NCBI GenBank assembly: GCA_022361315.1
Contig: JAKSBB010000638.1
Span: forward strand, 1 to 9,838
Direction: 5' to 3'
Length of the DNA stretch: 9,838 nt
From: Desulfobacterales bacterium
GTDB lineage: Bacteria; Desulfobacterota; Desulfobacteria; Desulfobacterales; Desulfobacteraceae
Below the pieces are notes generated by a model, which saw only the letters and a program-made list of their open reading frames with translations, was not told the DNA's origin and ran no database searches. The translations under genes were made by a program, and so were the position numbers. This document shows, in pieces, positions 1-6,769 of the stretch (the stretch's first letter is position 1; each line of letters opens with the position of its first letter).

Positions 1-872
1 GGGCTCATGAACAATTCCCGGTAAAACGCATCCGAAATCACATCGTTGAGCCGCTTGGTATCGTTTGGCGGCGTCGCCGAAAAGAAGACCTTTACGGTCT
101 GACCGTTCTTCCGAAGATCAAATTTTTCACCGGCATAGGCCACCAGGGCCTGGGTCAGCAGAAAGCGCGTCAGGGATTCAGCGGCCAGTTTGTCGCCGAT
201 GCCTGCCATGGCGGTATCTGATTTCACGGGATGAAAGGAAAAAAGCTCAGGGGAGGAGTTATCGTTTGAAAAATGCCCCAGCATCTTTTCTCCGCAGACC
301 CGGACATGAACAGGAATACCCGTCTCGTCGCCCACGGCATCGGCCAGGGACAACTTGAGCAGATAACTGACCGGGATTCGGATCCAGGCTTCCCCGCCCT
401 GGTCAAAAACAAATTGCCCCGCATCATCCCTGTAGGCCGAATTGGGATTTGATTTATCTGCCTTGAGATCGATATTGAATACTTCATTGGCAAAACGATT
501 TAGTAATTGACGGGGAAGGCGGACCCAGGAATTTTCCCAGGCTTTGCCGTCCTTGTCATTCAGGAAGCTTTCCAGTGCAGTTACCCGTTTTTCAGGGGTA
601 TCTCCGGCCTTGGCCTGCTTAAGCAGATTTTTATAGTAGTTGGATGCCTCAATGGTCAGGGCCAGGTCCACGTCCGCCCGGGCACCTTCCACGACGGTCT
701 GAAACTCGTTCTCCGTCCCCGCAGTGGCATCTCCGCAACAAAAAGGAAGGGAACGGATAAACCGGTCCGGCGTGGAAGTGTCAATTCCCAGTACCCCTGA
801 GATGTGATCCAGGTTTATCCAGGGTGACCGTTCCTGATCATCCCCGCTCTTGGTTCGTAAGGCAGCCATCAT
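1..872 (-). CDS. Uncharacterised protein, N-terminal 290 residues (runs off left edge)
   Basis: An open frame on the minus strand begins with two consecutive ATG codons (872 and 869) and stays open for 290 codons to the window edge. AAGGG lies about 10 nt upstream of the first ATG, in the right place for a ribosome binding site. I do not recognise the family. There is no signal peptide or membrane segment. The protein looks soluble and mixed alpha/beta, with a hydrophilic start (MMAALRTKSGDDQERSPW), a Cys-Cys pair at residues 45-46 (LPFCCGD), a helical Lys/Glu-rich stretch at about 70-105, and a segment reading EAWIRIPVSYLLKLSLADAVG at about 161-181. The dense codon pattern and lack of stops over 870 nt make it a real gene. 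It is separated from the next minus-strand gene by about 210 nt, so it probably has its own promoter. The function is unknown. Confidence 0.85.
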   Translation of the reverse strand, partial: MMAALRTKSGDDQERSPWINLDHISGVLGIDTSTPDRFIRSLPFCCGDATAGTENEFQTVVEGARADVDLALTIEASNYYKNLLKQAKAGDTPEKRVTALESFLNDKDGKAWENSWVRLPRQLLNRFANEVFNIDLKADKSNPNSAYRDDAGQFVFDQGGEAWIRIPVSYLLKLSLADAVGDETGIPVHVRVCGEKMLGHFSNDNSSPELFSFHPVKSDTAMAGIGDKLAAESLTRFLLTQALVAYAGEKFDLRKNGQTVKVFFSATPPNDTKRLNDVISDAFYRELFMS

Positions 873-1038
873 TGTATGTCATCCCTTGAATTTTATAGAT
901 GATATGGACATCAACAGTTGAGGCAGTATGCCCCTTAAATGTTAATTTGGTGTTACGTGGCTGCTAAACTTATATGTGAAACAGATTCTAAAAGGATGAA
1001 ACGCCCGGGGTTCCGGGGTCTTAGGGGAGAGGTATCCG

Positions 1039-1066
1039 GCCGCCGCCCGGGATGCTGGGCGGCGGC
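1039..1066 (-). terminator. GC-rich 10-bp hairpin downstream of the lipoprotein gene
   Basis: GCCGCCGCCC (1039-1048) and GGGCGGCGGC (1057-1066) are perfect complements with an 8-nt loop. The hairpin starts 15 nt past the stop of the lipoprotein gene on the minus strand, where the end of the five-gene run would be expected. Neither strand has a T tract after the stem, so it is not a classical intrinsic terminator. It may act as an RNA 3' end stabiliser or a weak or factor-assisted terminator. Confidence 0.4.
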
Positions 1067-1081
1067 AGGCAGATTATCTAA

Positions 1082-1480
1082 TTAGGGCGTAATATGATAC
1101 CGGGTGGAAGATGAGGCGGAACGGGCGGAGCGGTCCTCCAATTCCCAGGATCTCCCTTTTTGAAGAAAGGTGAATTTTCCCCGGCGATCCTGTTCCTTTC
1201 CGGTGGTATCGACGTAGGTGAAAAAAATGGTAACACTGGCATTCTTTTTATCTTTTTTCAATTCCGGTTTCCCCGGCTTAAGGGAGACCAGTTTCCAGCG
1301 GTATCCCTTTTCCCCGTTTTTCCCGTGAATTGAATACCAGGCATGGCGGAACTCACTTTCAATCAGGGATTCGGGAATATCCGGGGCCCCTGAACAGCCG
1401 GTTAATCCAAGCAGGGACAGCAGCGATAGCGCAATGATGACACTTACCAATGACACCGGTTTGACTCTTCCACACTTCAT
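1082..1480 (-). CDS. Small secreted lipoprotein, 132 aa
   Basis: The N-terminus is a textbook lipoprotein signal: basic residues (K2, R5, K7), a hydrophobic core at about 9-25, and the lipobox LTGC with the lipidated cysteine at position 29. Ser30 follows, which in enterobacterial rules points to the outer membrane. A GGAGG ribosome binding site (1488-1492) sits 7 nt before the ATG. The mature part of about 104 residues is Lys-rich and predicted beta-rich, opening with a segment FRHAWYSIHG and ending in a WELED block. That arrangement, an amphipathic N-terminal helix followed by strands, resembles NTF2-like/DUF4878-type periplasmic domains, but this is only a resemblance. The gene lies 47 nt after the flavin oxidoreductase gene on the same strand and is probably the last gene of that operon. 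Exact function unknown. Confidence 0.8.
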   Translation of the reverse strand: MKCGRVKPVSLVSVIIALSLLSLLGLTGCSGAPDIPESLIESEFRHAWYSIHGKNGEKGYRWKLVSLKPGKPELKKDKKNASVTIFFTYVDTTGKEQDRRGKFTFLQKGRSWELEDRSARSASSSTRYHITP

Positions 1481-1527
1481 TCACATACCTCCGTTCTGGG
1501 AAATTAGGGGTTCCCCCAAAGGGGAGA

Positions 1528-2595
1528 TCAGGGCAGCGGGGTATCTGTGTAGGCCACCCCGGCCTCGTCTGAACTGTACACTTTTAATGAACCGCCGGAT
1601 TCCACATCCGCCACCCAGTCCGGGTTAAGCAACATGGATTTGCCCGACAATACCAGGTCGGCGTCAGCCAATGCAGCCTCGGCACTCTCCCGGTCGTGAA
1701 TCTTGCCGCAGATCATGACCGGCAGCTCCGTTGCCTCCCTTGTGAGTGCGGCCATGGTTTTATCCGTGCCGAACGCCTTATCATTGTAATCATATGTGGA
1801 TACGGAAATGGCGTCAATGGGTTCATCGGAAAAACGCGCGATCAACGCTTTCCACTCGTCGGCATCCTTGAACAGGGACACATCCATATCAGCGATGCCC
1901 CAGTTGGAGATCCGGACCACCAGCAACTTTTCCATGGGGATTTCCGGCCGGACGGCCTGGATGGTCTCATGGATAAACCGGAACCGGTTCTCCAGGCTGC
2001 CGCCATAGGCATCGGTCCGCTGATTGCTGTACGCGGATAAAAACTGGTTGTGGAGGTATCCGTGGGCACAATGGATTTCAAATCCGTCAAACCCTGCTTC
2101 CATGGCTCCCCTGGCGGTTTCAACAAACCCGTTAATGACGTGATCCATATCAAACCGGGTCATCTGAGTGGGGATATCGTAAGGTTTCCCGGTCATGGGA
2201 TTGTCCTGCTCCGGTGCAACGGGGCTGGGGCCAATGATCCGATTGGCCGGATTGACACCCTCATAGGCCATGCGGCCGCAGTGAAAGGCCTGGAGAATGG
2301 AAACGGCACCGTGGCTGCGGATGTCATCCGTTACCTTTGACCAGGCGTCCACCTGTGCCTGGTTCAGAATTCTGGCCTGGCCCGGATACCCCTGCGCACT
2401 TTCATAATCCGTCACAATGGCTTCCGTATACACCAGGCCGGCCCCGTTCTTTGCCCGGGTCACCAGAAAATCCAGGACATCCTGCCGGGGAATGCTTTCA
2501 CCCCCTGCAGACATCCGTGTCATGGGGGCGACGCCCAGCCGGTTTTTAAACGTAAATTCGTTGATGGTGAAGGGAGAGAAAAGGTCTGAAGTCAT
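1528..2595 (-). CDS. NADH:flavin oxidoreductase, Old Yellow Enzyme family, 355 aa
   Basis: This is a single-domain FMN-binding TIM barrel of the Old Yellow Enzyme type, which reduces activated C=C bonds (enones, possibly nitro compounds) with NAD(P)H in the cytoplasm. Seen in the sequence: the N-terminal NRLGVAPMTRM block (18-28), Q102 in ILQAFHCGR, the substrate-binding pair H175/H178 in EIHCAHGYL, the family signature QFLSAYSNQRTDAYGGSLENR (184-204), and a C-terminal phosphate-loop region around ICGKI and LSGKSMLLNPDW. The His-x-x-His pair is as in YqjM-type enzymes, but the residue aligning with the YqjM redox-tuning Cys26 is Thr26, as in classical members. Length fits a stand-alone OYE, without the FeS and FAD domains of 2,4-dienoyl-CoA reductase. 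AAGGAGA lies 6 nt before the ATG. The gene is 24 nt downstream of arfB. The natural substrate cannot be told from sequence. Confidence 0.93.
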   Translation of the reverse strand: MTSDLFSPFTINEFTFKNRLGVAPMTRMSAGGESIPRQDVLDFLVTRAKNGAGLVYTEAIVTDYESAQGYPGQARILNQAQVDAWSKVTDDIRSHGAVSILQAFHCGRMAYEGVNPANRIIGPSPVAPEQDNPMTGKPYDIPTQMTRFDMDHVINGFVETARGAMEAGFDGFEIHCAHGYLHNQFLSAYSNQRTDAYGGSLENRFRFIHETIQAVRPEIPMEKLLVVRISNWGIADMDVSLFKDADEWKALIARFSDEPIDAISVSTYDYNDKAFGTDKTMAALTREATELPVMICGKIHDRESAEAALADADLVLSGKSMLLNPDWVADVESGGSLKVYSSDEAGVAYTDTPLP

Positions 2596-2619
2596 GGCAC
2601 TTCTCCTTGATTTTTTATA

Positions 2620-3033
2620 TCAGTAGTCGATTTTTTTTCGCAGGGCCTTTGTTCTGGAATGCCTGGCCTTTGAATCCAGCCGCCGTTTCTTTGCGGCCCG
2701 GGTGGGCCGGGTGGCTTTCCTTTTTTTCTGCTGTTTGCCCGCCGACCGGATAAGCTCAACCAGACGGCCCATGCCGTCCGCCAGGTTTTTTTCCCGGCTG
2801 CGGAAGGCCTGGGCTTTAATGATGATGATACCGTCCCGGGTGATACGCTTGTCACTATAGGCCAGCAGCCGTTCCTTGTAGAATTCCGGAAGATCCGATG
2901 CCCGGATATCAAATCTCAGATGAACGGCAGACGCCACCTTGTTTACGTTCTGTCCACCCGGCCCCTGGGCCCGGATGGCCTGAACCGTGACATTGGACTC
3001 CGGAATCCGGACCTTGTTTGAAATTTCGAGCAT
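2620..3033 (-). CDS. arfB: Alternative ribosome-rescue factor ArfB (YaeJ), 137 aa
   Basis: ArfB is a release-factor-like peptidyl-tRNA hydrolase that frees ribosomes stalled at mRNA ends without a stop codon. The sequence shows the catalytic core RAQGPGGQNVNK with the GGQ tripeptide at residues 26-28, then the conserved SAVHLRFDIRAS and KERLLAYSDKRIT segments. A highly basic C-terminal tail follows (KKRKATRPTRAAKKRR onward), the part known to thread into the empty mRNA channel. Length and GGQ position match E. coli YaeJ when translation starts at the ATG at 3033. An in-frame TTG two codons earlier is possible but less likely, since a GGGG stretch sits about 8 nt before the ATG. There is no codon-recognition domain, which separates it from RF1, RF2 and PrfH. 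It lies within a co-directional run, 79 nt after elaA and 24 nt before the OYE gene. Confidence 0.96.
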   Translation of the reverse strand: MLEISNKVRIPESNVTVQAIRAQGPGGQNVNKVASAVHLRFDIRASDLPEFYKERLLAYSDKRITRDGIIIIKAQAFRSREKNLADGMGRLVELIRSAGKQQKKRKATRPTRAAKKRRLDSKARHSRTKALRKKIDY

Positions 3034-3112
3034 GGGCAATACCCCGGGTTTGATCTGACATTTTTTGCGGTACGCAATGCAGCGGACGGCCTAAACTGCA
3101 ACGGTATTAAGA

Positions 3113-3574
3113 CTAAGTCTGGTTCAATGCCATGTCAATGTGAGGGATATTGTCTTCCAGGTAAGGAGCGCTCATCACGCGGAATCCATGGGATTTATAG
3201 AACGCGGTCAGATACTCCTGGGCACCGATTTCAATTTTTTTTCCGGGCCAGGCCCTGCCGGCCAGTTCAATCCCCTTGTCCACCATGGCATGGGCCAGTC
3301 CGGCACCCCGGTAGGACTTATGGACCGCCACCCGCCCCATGCTCACACCGCCGTAGGAAACACCCGGGGCCAGCAATCTCAGGCAGGCAGCCACCTTACC
3401 GTCCTCACCTGTATGCCACAGGTGAATGGTATCGGGATGATCGTCTTTTCCATCCAGTTCGGGATAGGGGCAGGTCTGCTCCACCACAAAGACATCGGTT
3501 CTCAACTTCAGCAGGTCGTAAAGTTCCCTGGTCGTCAACTCATCAAAACGTTTCGCTTGCCACTGGTATGCCAT
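3113..3574 (-). CDS. elaA: GNAT-family N-acetyltransferase, ElaA type, 153 aa
   Basis: This protein matches the ElaA subfamily along its whole length: LYDLLKLRTDVFVVEQTCPYPELDG near the N-terminus (19-42), GRVAVHKSYRGAGLAHAMV forming the acetyl-CoA pyrophosphate loop (R89, G90, G92, A94), GAQEYLTAFYKSHGF (117-131) and EDNIPHIDM near the end. The 153-residue length equals that of E. coli ElaA when the ATG at 3574 is used. AGGA lies about 9 nt upstream of this ATG, whereas the in-frame TTG at 3583 would put it almost on the start codon. GNAT enzymes transfer acetyl from acetyl-CoA to an amine; the ElaA substrate is not established to my knowledge. It follows the PAS-protein gene by 19 nt and is almost certainly co-transcribed with it. 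Confidence 0.93.
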   Translation of the reverse strand: MAYQWQAKRFDELTTRELYDLLKLRTDVFVVEQTCPYPELDGKDDHPDTIHLWHTGEDGKVAACLRLLAPGVSYGGVSMGRVAVHKSYRGAGLAHAMVDKGIELAGRAWPGKKIEIGAQEYLTAFYKSHGFRVMSAPYLEDNIPHIDMALNQT

Positions 3575-3593
3575 TCGTCTCAATCCTGAAATG

Positions 3594-4199
3594 TTAATCT
3601 ATGTCGGGGTAGTATTTTTCCATGCAGTCCGGGCAGATGCCGTGGCTGAGCTGGGCATCGGTATGCTCGTCCAGATAGGCTTCCAACTGCTCCCAGATCT
3701 GTTCATCGTTTCTTATTTTATGGCAGTGCATACAGATGGGGATGATGCCCTGGAGCTGTTTTACATGGTCCAGGGCCTGTTTAAGCCGGGCATTTTTCTT
3801 CTGGAGATCCCGGGTCAGATTGTTGAGCTGCTGATTCAAACGAACGATTTCTCCCTGCATGAGCGAGGCATCTTCAACATCGGTATGGCCCATGACCAGA
3901 ATACGGTTCCCTTCCCTGACAAATCGCAGCCGAAAGCTCTGGGGTTCCCCGTTTTCACCCACAAGACTCATCAGTTTCAGGCCAGTTTCGTCCAAAGCTG
4001 CGGACAGATCAAAGCTGTGGGAAAAATCAACCAGGAGTTCAGCGAATAAACGCATCTTCCCGACGTCGCCGAACACTTCCGTTGCGGCACGGTTCATCTT
4101 AAGGATACAGCCTTCCGTATCCAGCTCCATAAACAGCACCGGAGCGTGGACCATCAGATAGTCATGAAGCGTATTGTCACGGGTTACGGGATCGGTCAT
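3594..4199 (-). CDS. PAS-domain protein with coiled coil and C-terminal Cys-rich module, no output domain
   Basis: The 201-residue protein has three parts. Residues about 10-108 read as a PAS fold (ELDTEGCILKMNRAATEVFG, ending near LVMGHTDVED). Residues about 112-150 form a heptad-like, Gln/Leu/Lys-rich coiled coil. Residues 151-198 form a module with C156-x-x-C159, then SHGICPDC with C189 and C192, plus H160 and H186, which could bind a metal. I recall this ending from many PAS and response-regulator proteins of Desulfobacterota, but know of no assigned role. No histidine-kinase, GGDEF, EAL or DNA-binding domain is present, so it probably signals by protein contact. The start is a choice: ATG at 4199 has AAGGA 10 nt upstream, while in-frame ATG 4226 and GTG 4232 have none. 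It is the first gene of a five-gene run. Confidence 0.85.
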   Translation of the reverse strand: MTDPVTRDNTLHDYLMVHAPVLFMELDTEGCILKMNRAATEVFGDVGKMRLFAELLVDFSHSFDLSAALDETGLKLMSLVGENGEPQSFRLRFVREGNRILVMGHTDVEDASLMQGEIVRLNQQLNNLTRDLQKKNARLKQALDHVKQLQGIIPICMHCHKIRNDEQIWEQLEAYLDEHTDAQLSHGICPDCMEKYYPDID

Positions 4200-4267
4200 T
4201 TTCCTGGCATCCTTTTTACACTGCATTGACACTCAAATATCCGCATTGATCCGGGGATCACCCAAAA

Positions 4268-4296
4268 ATTATGGAGAAGAAATGCAGCAATAGCAA
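4268..4296 (-). promoter_or_regulatory. Candidate sigma70-type promoter for the PAS/elaA/arfB run
   Basis: On the minus strand TTGCTA (4296-4291, four of six matches to the -35 consensus) is followed after exactly 17 nt by CATAAT (4273-4268, five of six matches to the -10). The predicted transcript starts near 4261, leaving a leader of about 60 nt before the preferred ATG at 4199. The site lies in the divergent region between the PAS gene and the xdhC-type gene. Sequence match only. Confidence 0.4.
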
Positions 4297-4339
4297 GGAA
4301 TTGTTTTTCTTGCAGTCAGACCACCTATTAAGCTATATC

Positions 4340-5419
4340 ATGCCCATGAAACAGCTATATCAAACCATATCGGCCCTGATGGCCGAAAAAAGGCCCTTTG
4401 CCCTGGCCACCATCCTTTCCAGCCACGGCTCCACACCGAGAACCTCCGGCACCAGAATGATCGTGTTTTCCGACAAATCCATCCGGGGAACCATCGGCGG
4501 CGGACTGATAGAAGCCCAGGTCATTGACACCTGCGCTGATATGCTGAAAGACGATACCGCTTCCGGTTCTTTGATCAAAGACTATATTCTGAACCAGGAT
4601 CTGAAATCCGGTATGGATATGGTTTGCGGTGGTGAGCTTCGGGTCTGGATAGAGATTTTTGGCCCACAATGCCCTGCCGATATCAGGGAAACGCTGGACC
4701 AAATGGCAGAGGCAGAGCGTAAGGGCAGCAGGTTAACACTCGTGACCACCTTAGCACCGGAAGCAGACGATAAATTCTCTGTGACAAAAAAACAGCCGGT
4801 CGACGAAAAGAATCTGCCGCCGGAACTGCGCACAATTATAGGAAACAGCATGCAGGGCGGTGTTGGCTGTCTTACAGGTGACGGAGAAACCATTATCGCA
4901 GAAACCCTGGCCCCCGTTCCGGTTCTTTATATTTTCGGCGGCGGCCACGTGGGATACGCCCTGGCGGAAATGGCCCACCTCATCGACATGCCCTGCGTGA
5001 TTGTGGACGACAGAGAAGCCTTTTCCAATGCAGAACGCTTTCCCCACGCCCGTTCCGTGGTTTCGGTTCCGGAGTTTAGAAATTGCTTTGACGGGCTCAC
5101 ACCGGATGAACACAGCTATATTGTTATCATGACCCGGGGTCACCTCCATGATGAAGTCGTACTGGAACAGGCCCTTGCCACAAAGGCGGCCTACATCGGT
5201 ATGATCGGCAGCCGCAGAAAACGGGATACCATTTACGCACATCTCAGGGAACGGGGATTCAGCAATGCGTCTCTGGAAAAAGTCCATTCACCCATAGGAC
5301 TGTCCATCAACTCCGAAACCCCTGCAGAGATCGCGGTATCCATTATTGCCCAGATTATCCGGGCCAAGCGTTCAGGGATAAAAGGCGCCTCATCCACAAC
5401 ACTTGAAAGAATTTGCTAA
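4340..5419 (+). CDS. xdhC: XdhC/CoxI-family molybdenum-hydroxylase maturation protein, 359 aa
   Basis: XdhC-type proteins bind molybdenum cofactor and promote its sulfuration and insertion into xanthine-dehydrogenase-type hydroxylases. Both family halves are present. The N-terminal XdhC_CoxI part has HGSTPRTSGTRM (29-40), GTIGGGLIEAQ (50-60) and MVCGGELRVWIE (94-105). The C-terminal Rossmann-like part has YIFGGGHVG (197-205), VDDR (223-226), MTRGHLHDE (264-272), GMIGSRRKR (287-295) and SPIGLSINSETPAEIAVSI (317-335). A longer frame starts at ATG 4271, but its 23 extra residues do not resemble the family, and that ATG overlaps a candidate promoter of the opposite gene; neither start has a clear Shine-Dalgarno, and ATG 4346 is also possible. 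No molybdenum hydroxylase gene is nearby in this window, so its client is unknown. The next gene follows by 9 nt. Confidence 0.9.
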   Translation: MPMKQLYQTISALMAEKRPFALATILSSHGSTPRTSGTRMIVFSDKSIRGTIGGGLIEAQVIDTCADMLKDDTASGSLIKDYILNQDLKSGMDMVCGGELRVWIEIFGPQCPADIRETLDQMAEAERKGSRLTLVTTLAPEADDKFSVTKKQPVDEKNLPPELRTIIGNSMQGGVGCLTGDGETIIAETLAPVPVLYIFGGGHVGYALAEMAHLIDMPCVIVDDREAFSNAERFPHARSVVSVPEFRNCFDGLTPDEHSYIVIMTRGHLHDEVVLEQALATKAAYIGMIGSRRKRDTIYAHLRERGFSNASLEKVHSPIGLSINSETPAEIAVSIIAQIIRAKRSGIKGASSTTLERIC

Positions 5420-5428
5420 CGGATTTTC

Positions 5429-6103
5429 ATGATAATTGATCTCAGCCATCCCATGACCCAGGACATGCCGGTATTTCCAGGTACGGAGCAGCCGGAGTTG
5501 CGCGTCACGGCCACCGTTGAAAAAAACGGTTTCTATGAAAAAAAACTGACCTTTTATTCCCACACCGGCACCCACATGGATGCACCGGCCCACATGATCC
5601 GGGACGGCAAAACCCTGGACCGGATTGATATCAACCACTTTCACGGCAGTGCCCTGGTGCTGGATTTCCGTGATGCCGGGAATGAACCGGACGCCCTGAT
5701 CCGTACCGCAGCCCTTACCCCTTTTGAAGACCGGATCTCAGGGTGCGATTACCTCCTGCTGCACACCGGCTGGTACCGCTTTTGGGGCACCCCGGAATAT
5801 TTTGATCATTTCCCCGTACTTACCCCCGGAGCCGCCCAATGGCTGACCCGTTTCGATCTCAAGGGCATCGGCCTGGACACCATCTCCGCCGATAAGATGA
5901 ACAGCCGCGACTACCCCGTACACCACACCCTTCTGGGCAACGACATGGTCATTGTGGAAAACCTCACCAATCTGGACGAACTGCCGGCAGACCGGCTGTT
6001 GTTTTCCTGTTTTCCGATCCCCCTGGCACAGGCGGATGGGTCTCCGGTGAGGGCGGTGGCACAGATTGACACCCGCAGGAAAAAGGAGAGTCAAAATCCG
6101 TGA
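5429..6103 (+). CDS. Cyclase-family metal-dependent hydrolase, kynurenine-formamidase-like, 224 aa
   Basis: The protein belongs to the cyclase fold family (Pfam Cyclase), which includes bacterial kynurenine formamidase KynB and related amide or lactam hydrolases that use divalent metal. Visible hallmarks are IDLSHPMTQDMPVFPG at the start, the metal motif HTGTHMDAPAH (H45, H49, D51, H55), GIGLDTISAD (146-155), HHTLLGNDMVIVENLTNL (165-182) with E177 as the likely catalytic acid, and the closing FPIPLAQADGSPVRAVA. Length is normal for the family. The gene starts 9 nt after the xdhC-type stop with only a weak GGA as ribosome binding site, so translation is probably coupled. No tryptophan-degradation genes lie nearby, so the kynurenine activity is not supported by context; ring or amide hydrolysis downstream of a molybdenum hydroxylase is an alternative. 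Confidence 0.9.
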   Translation: MIIDLSHPMTQDMPVFPGTEQPELRVTATVEKNGFYEKKLTFYSHTGTHMDAPAHMIRDGKTLDRIDINHFHGSALVLDFRDAGNEPDALIRTAALTPFEDRISGCDYLLLHTGWYRFWGTPEYFDHFPVLTPGAAQWLTRFDLKGIGLDTISADKMNSRDYPVHHTLLGNDMVIVENLTNLDELPADRLLFSCFPIPLAQADGSPVRAVAQIDTRRKKESQNP

Positions 6104-6145
6104 TCCGGATGGCAAGAGGACGATTCCCTCTCCGCCGCCAACCCA

Positions 6146-6174
6146 TTGAATATTAGCAACGTATTTGCTATTAG
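6146..6174 (+). promoter_or_regulatory. Candidate promoter with inverted repeat in its spacer
   Basis: TTGAAT (6146-6151) and TATTAG (6169-6174) are 17 nt apart, each four of six to the sigma70 consensus, and lie upstream of the exported-protein gene. The spacer holds TAGCAA (6154-6159) and TTGCTA (6165-6170), a perfect 6-bp inverted repeat separated by 5 nt that could be a regulator site. An AT-rich stretch follows before the AAGGAG ribosome binding site. Confidence 0.35.
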
Positions 6175-6219
6175 GTTCTAAAATAATTAAAGAAAACCGA
6201 CAACAAAGGAGACTGAAAC

Positions 6220-6714
6220 ATGACACACATTTCCAGACTGACTTGCCTTCTGGCCGCCCTGATTATCTGTTTGGGCTTTAGCGCACCCAAGGCACTGGCA
6301 GAAGGAGGCAACACCCCCGAATCCGCAGCCAAAGGATTCACCCACGCCTACTACACACTGGATGCTTCCATTGGGGATTACCTAAGTACGGACGCCCGGA
6401 CCGATGAAAACGAAGTGGATATGGTGGAACTCTTCTTCAACAAAAAAGAAGCCGAAGCCAGAGGCCGCGGCTATAAGATAAGCTATCTGAAGATGCATCC
6501 CCTCCTCATTAAAACCGAAGTGGTGGAACAGACAGAAGATACGGCCACCGTCAGAGTCAATACCTCTGCCCTGCGGTCCATCAATCCTGTATTCCGGATG
6601 GTGGGATGGGTGTTCGGCCTGATCGACGAGCACAACTTTGAAACCACCCTGCCCCTGGTCAAGGAAGACGGTATGTGGAAAGTGGGCCCCGGCGCTTTGG
6701 TGCCCATGGGCTAA
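6220..6714 (+). CDS. Small exported protein, possibly NTF2-like, 164 aa
   Basis: The first 27 residues form a Sec signal peptide: a short basic start, a hydrophobic core LLAALIICLGF (10-20), and an ALA motif just before a likely cleavage after residue 27. There is no lipobox cysteine, so the mature protein of about 137 residues is probably periplasmic. It contains ESAAKGFTHAYYTLDAS, which resembles the first helix of NTF2-like/DUF4878 domains, then strands with a final block GMWKVGPG near the end, a pattern common in that superfamily. AAGGAG sits 8 nt before the ATG. The gene is flanked by its own candidate promoter and by two hairpins downstream, so it seems monocistronic. No function can be assigned. 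Some similarity in layout to the lipoprotein at 1082-1480 is visible. Confidence 0.8.
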   Translation: MTHISRLTCLLAALIICLGFSAPKALAEGGNTPESAAKGFTHAYYTLDASIGDYLSTDARTDENEVDMVELFFNKKEAEARGRGYKISYLKMHPLLIKTEVVEQTEDTATVRVNTSALRSINPVFRMVGWVFGLIDEHNFETTLPLVKEDGMWKVGPGALVPMG

Positions 6715-6725
6715 CCTTGCACGAC

Positions 6726-6755
6726 ATGCGCCCGTTTTTTTAAACCCGGGCGCAT
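6726..6755 (+). other. 9-bp hairpin just after the exported-protein gene
   Basis: ATGCGCCCG (6726-6734) and CGGGCGCAT (6747-6755) pair perfectly around a 12-nt loop that itself holds seven Ts. It begins 11 nt past the stop codon. No T run follows the stem, so it is unlikely to terminate by itself; it may protect the mRNA end or help the strong terminator immediately downstream. Confidence 0.45.
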
Positions 6756-6769
6756 TGACACCCACACGG

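Noticed and set aside
3050..3085. Small hairpin TTGCG/CGCAA between elaA and arfB as a terminator
   Set aside because: The stem is only 5 bp with a 3-nt loop, and on the transcribed strand it is followed by As rather than Ts.
3127..3597. Long open frames on the plus strand opposite elaA
   Set aside because: The minus strand gives a full-length ElaA match; the plus-strand products are low-complexity and have no ribosome binding site.
4204..4220. Sigma54-like -24/-12 element (GG, then AC in place of GC ten bases later)
   Set aside because: The -12 GC is missing, and the better sigma70-type match on the opposite strand explains the region.
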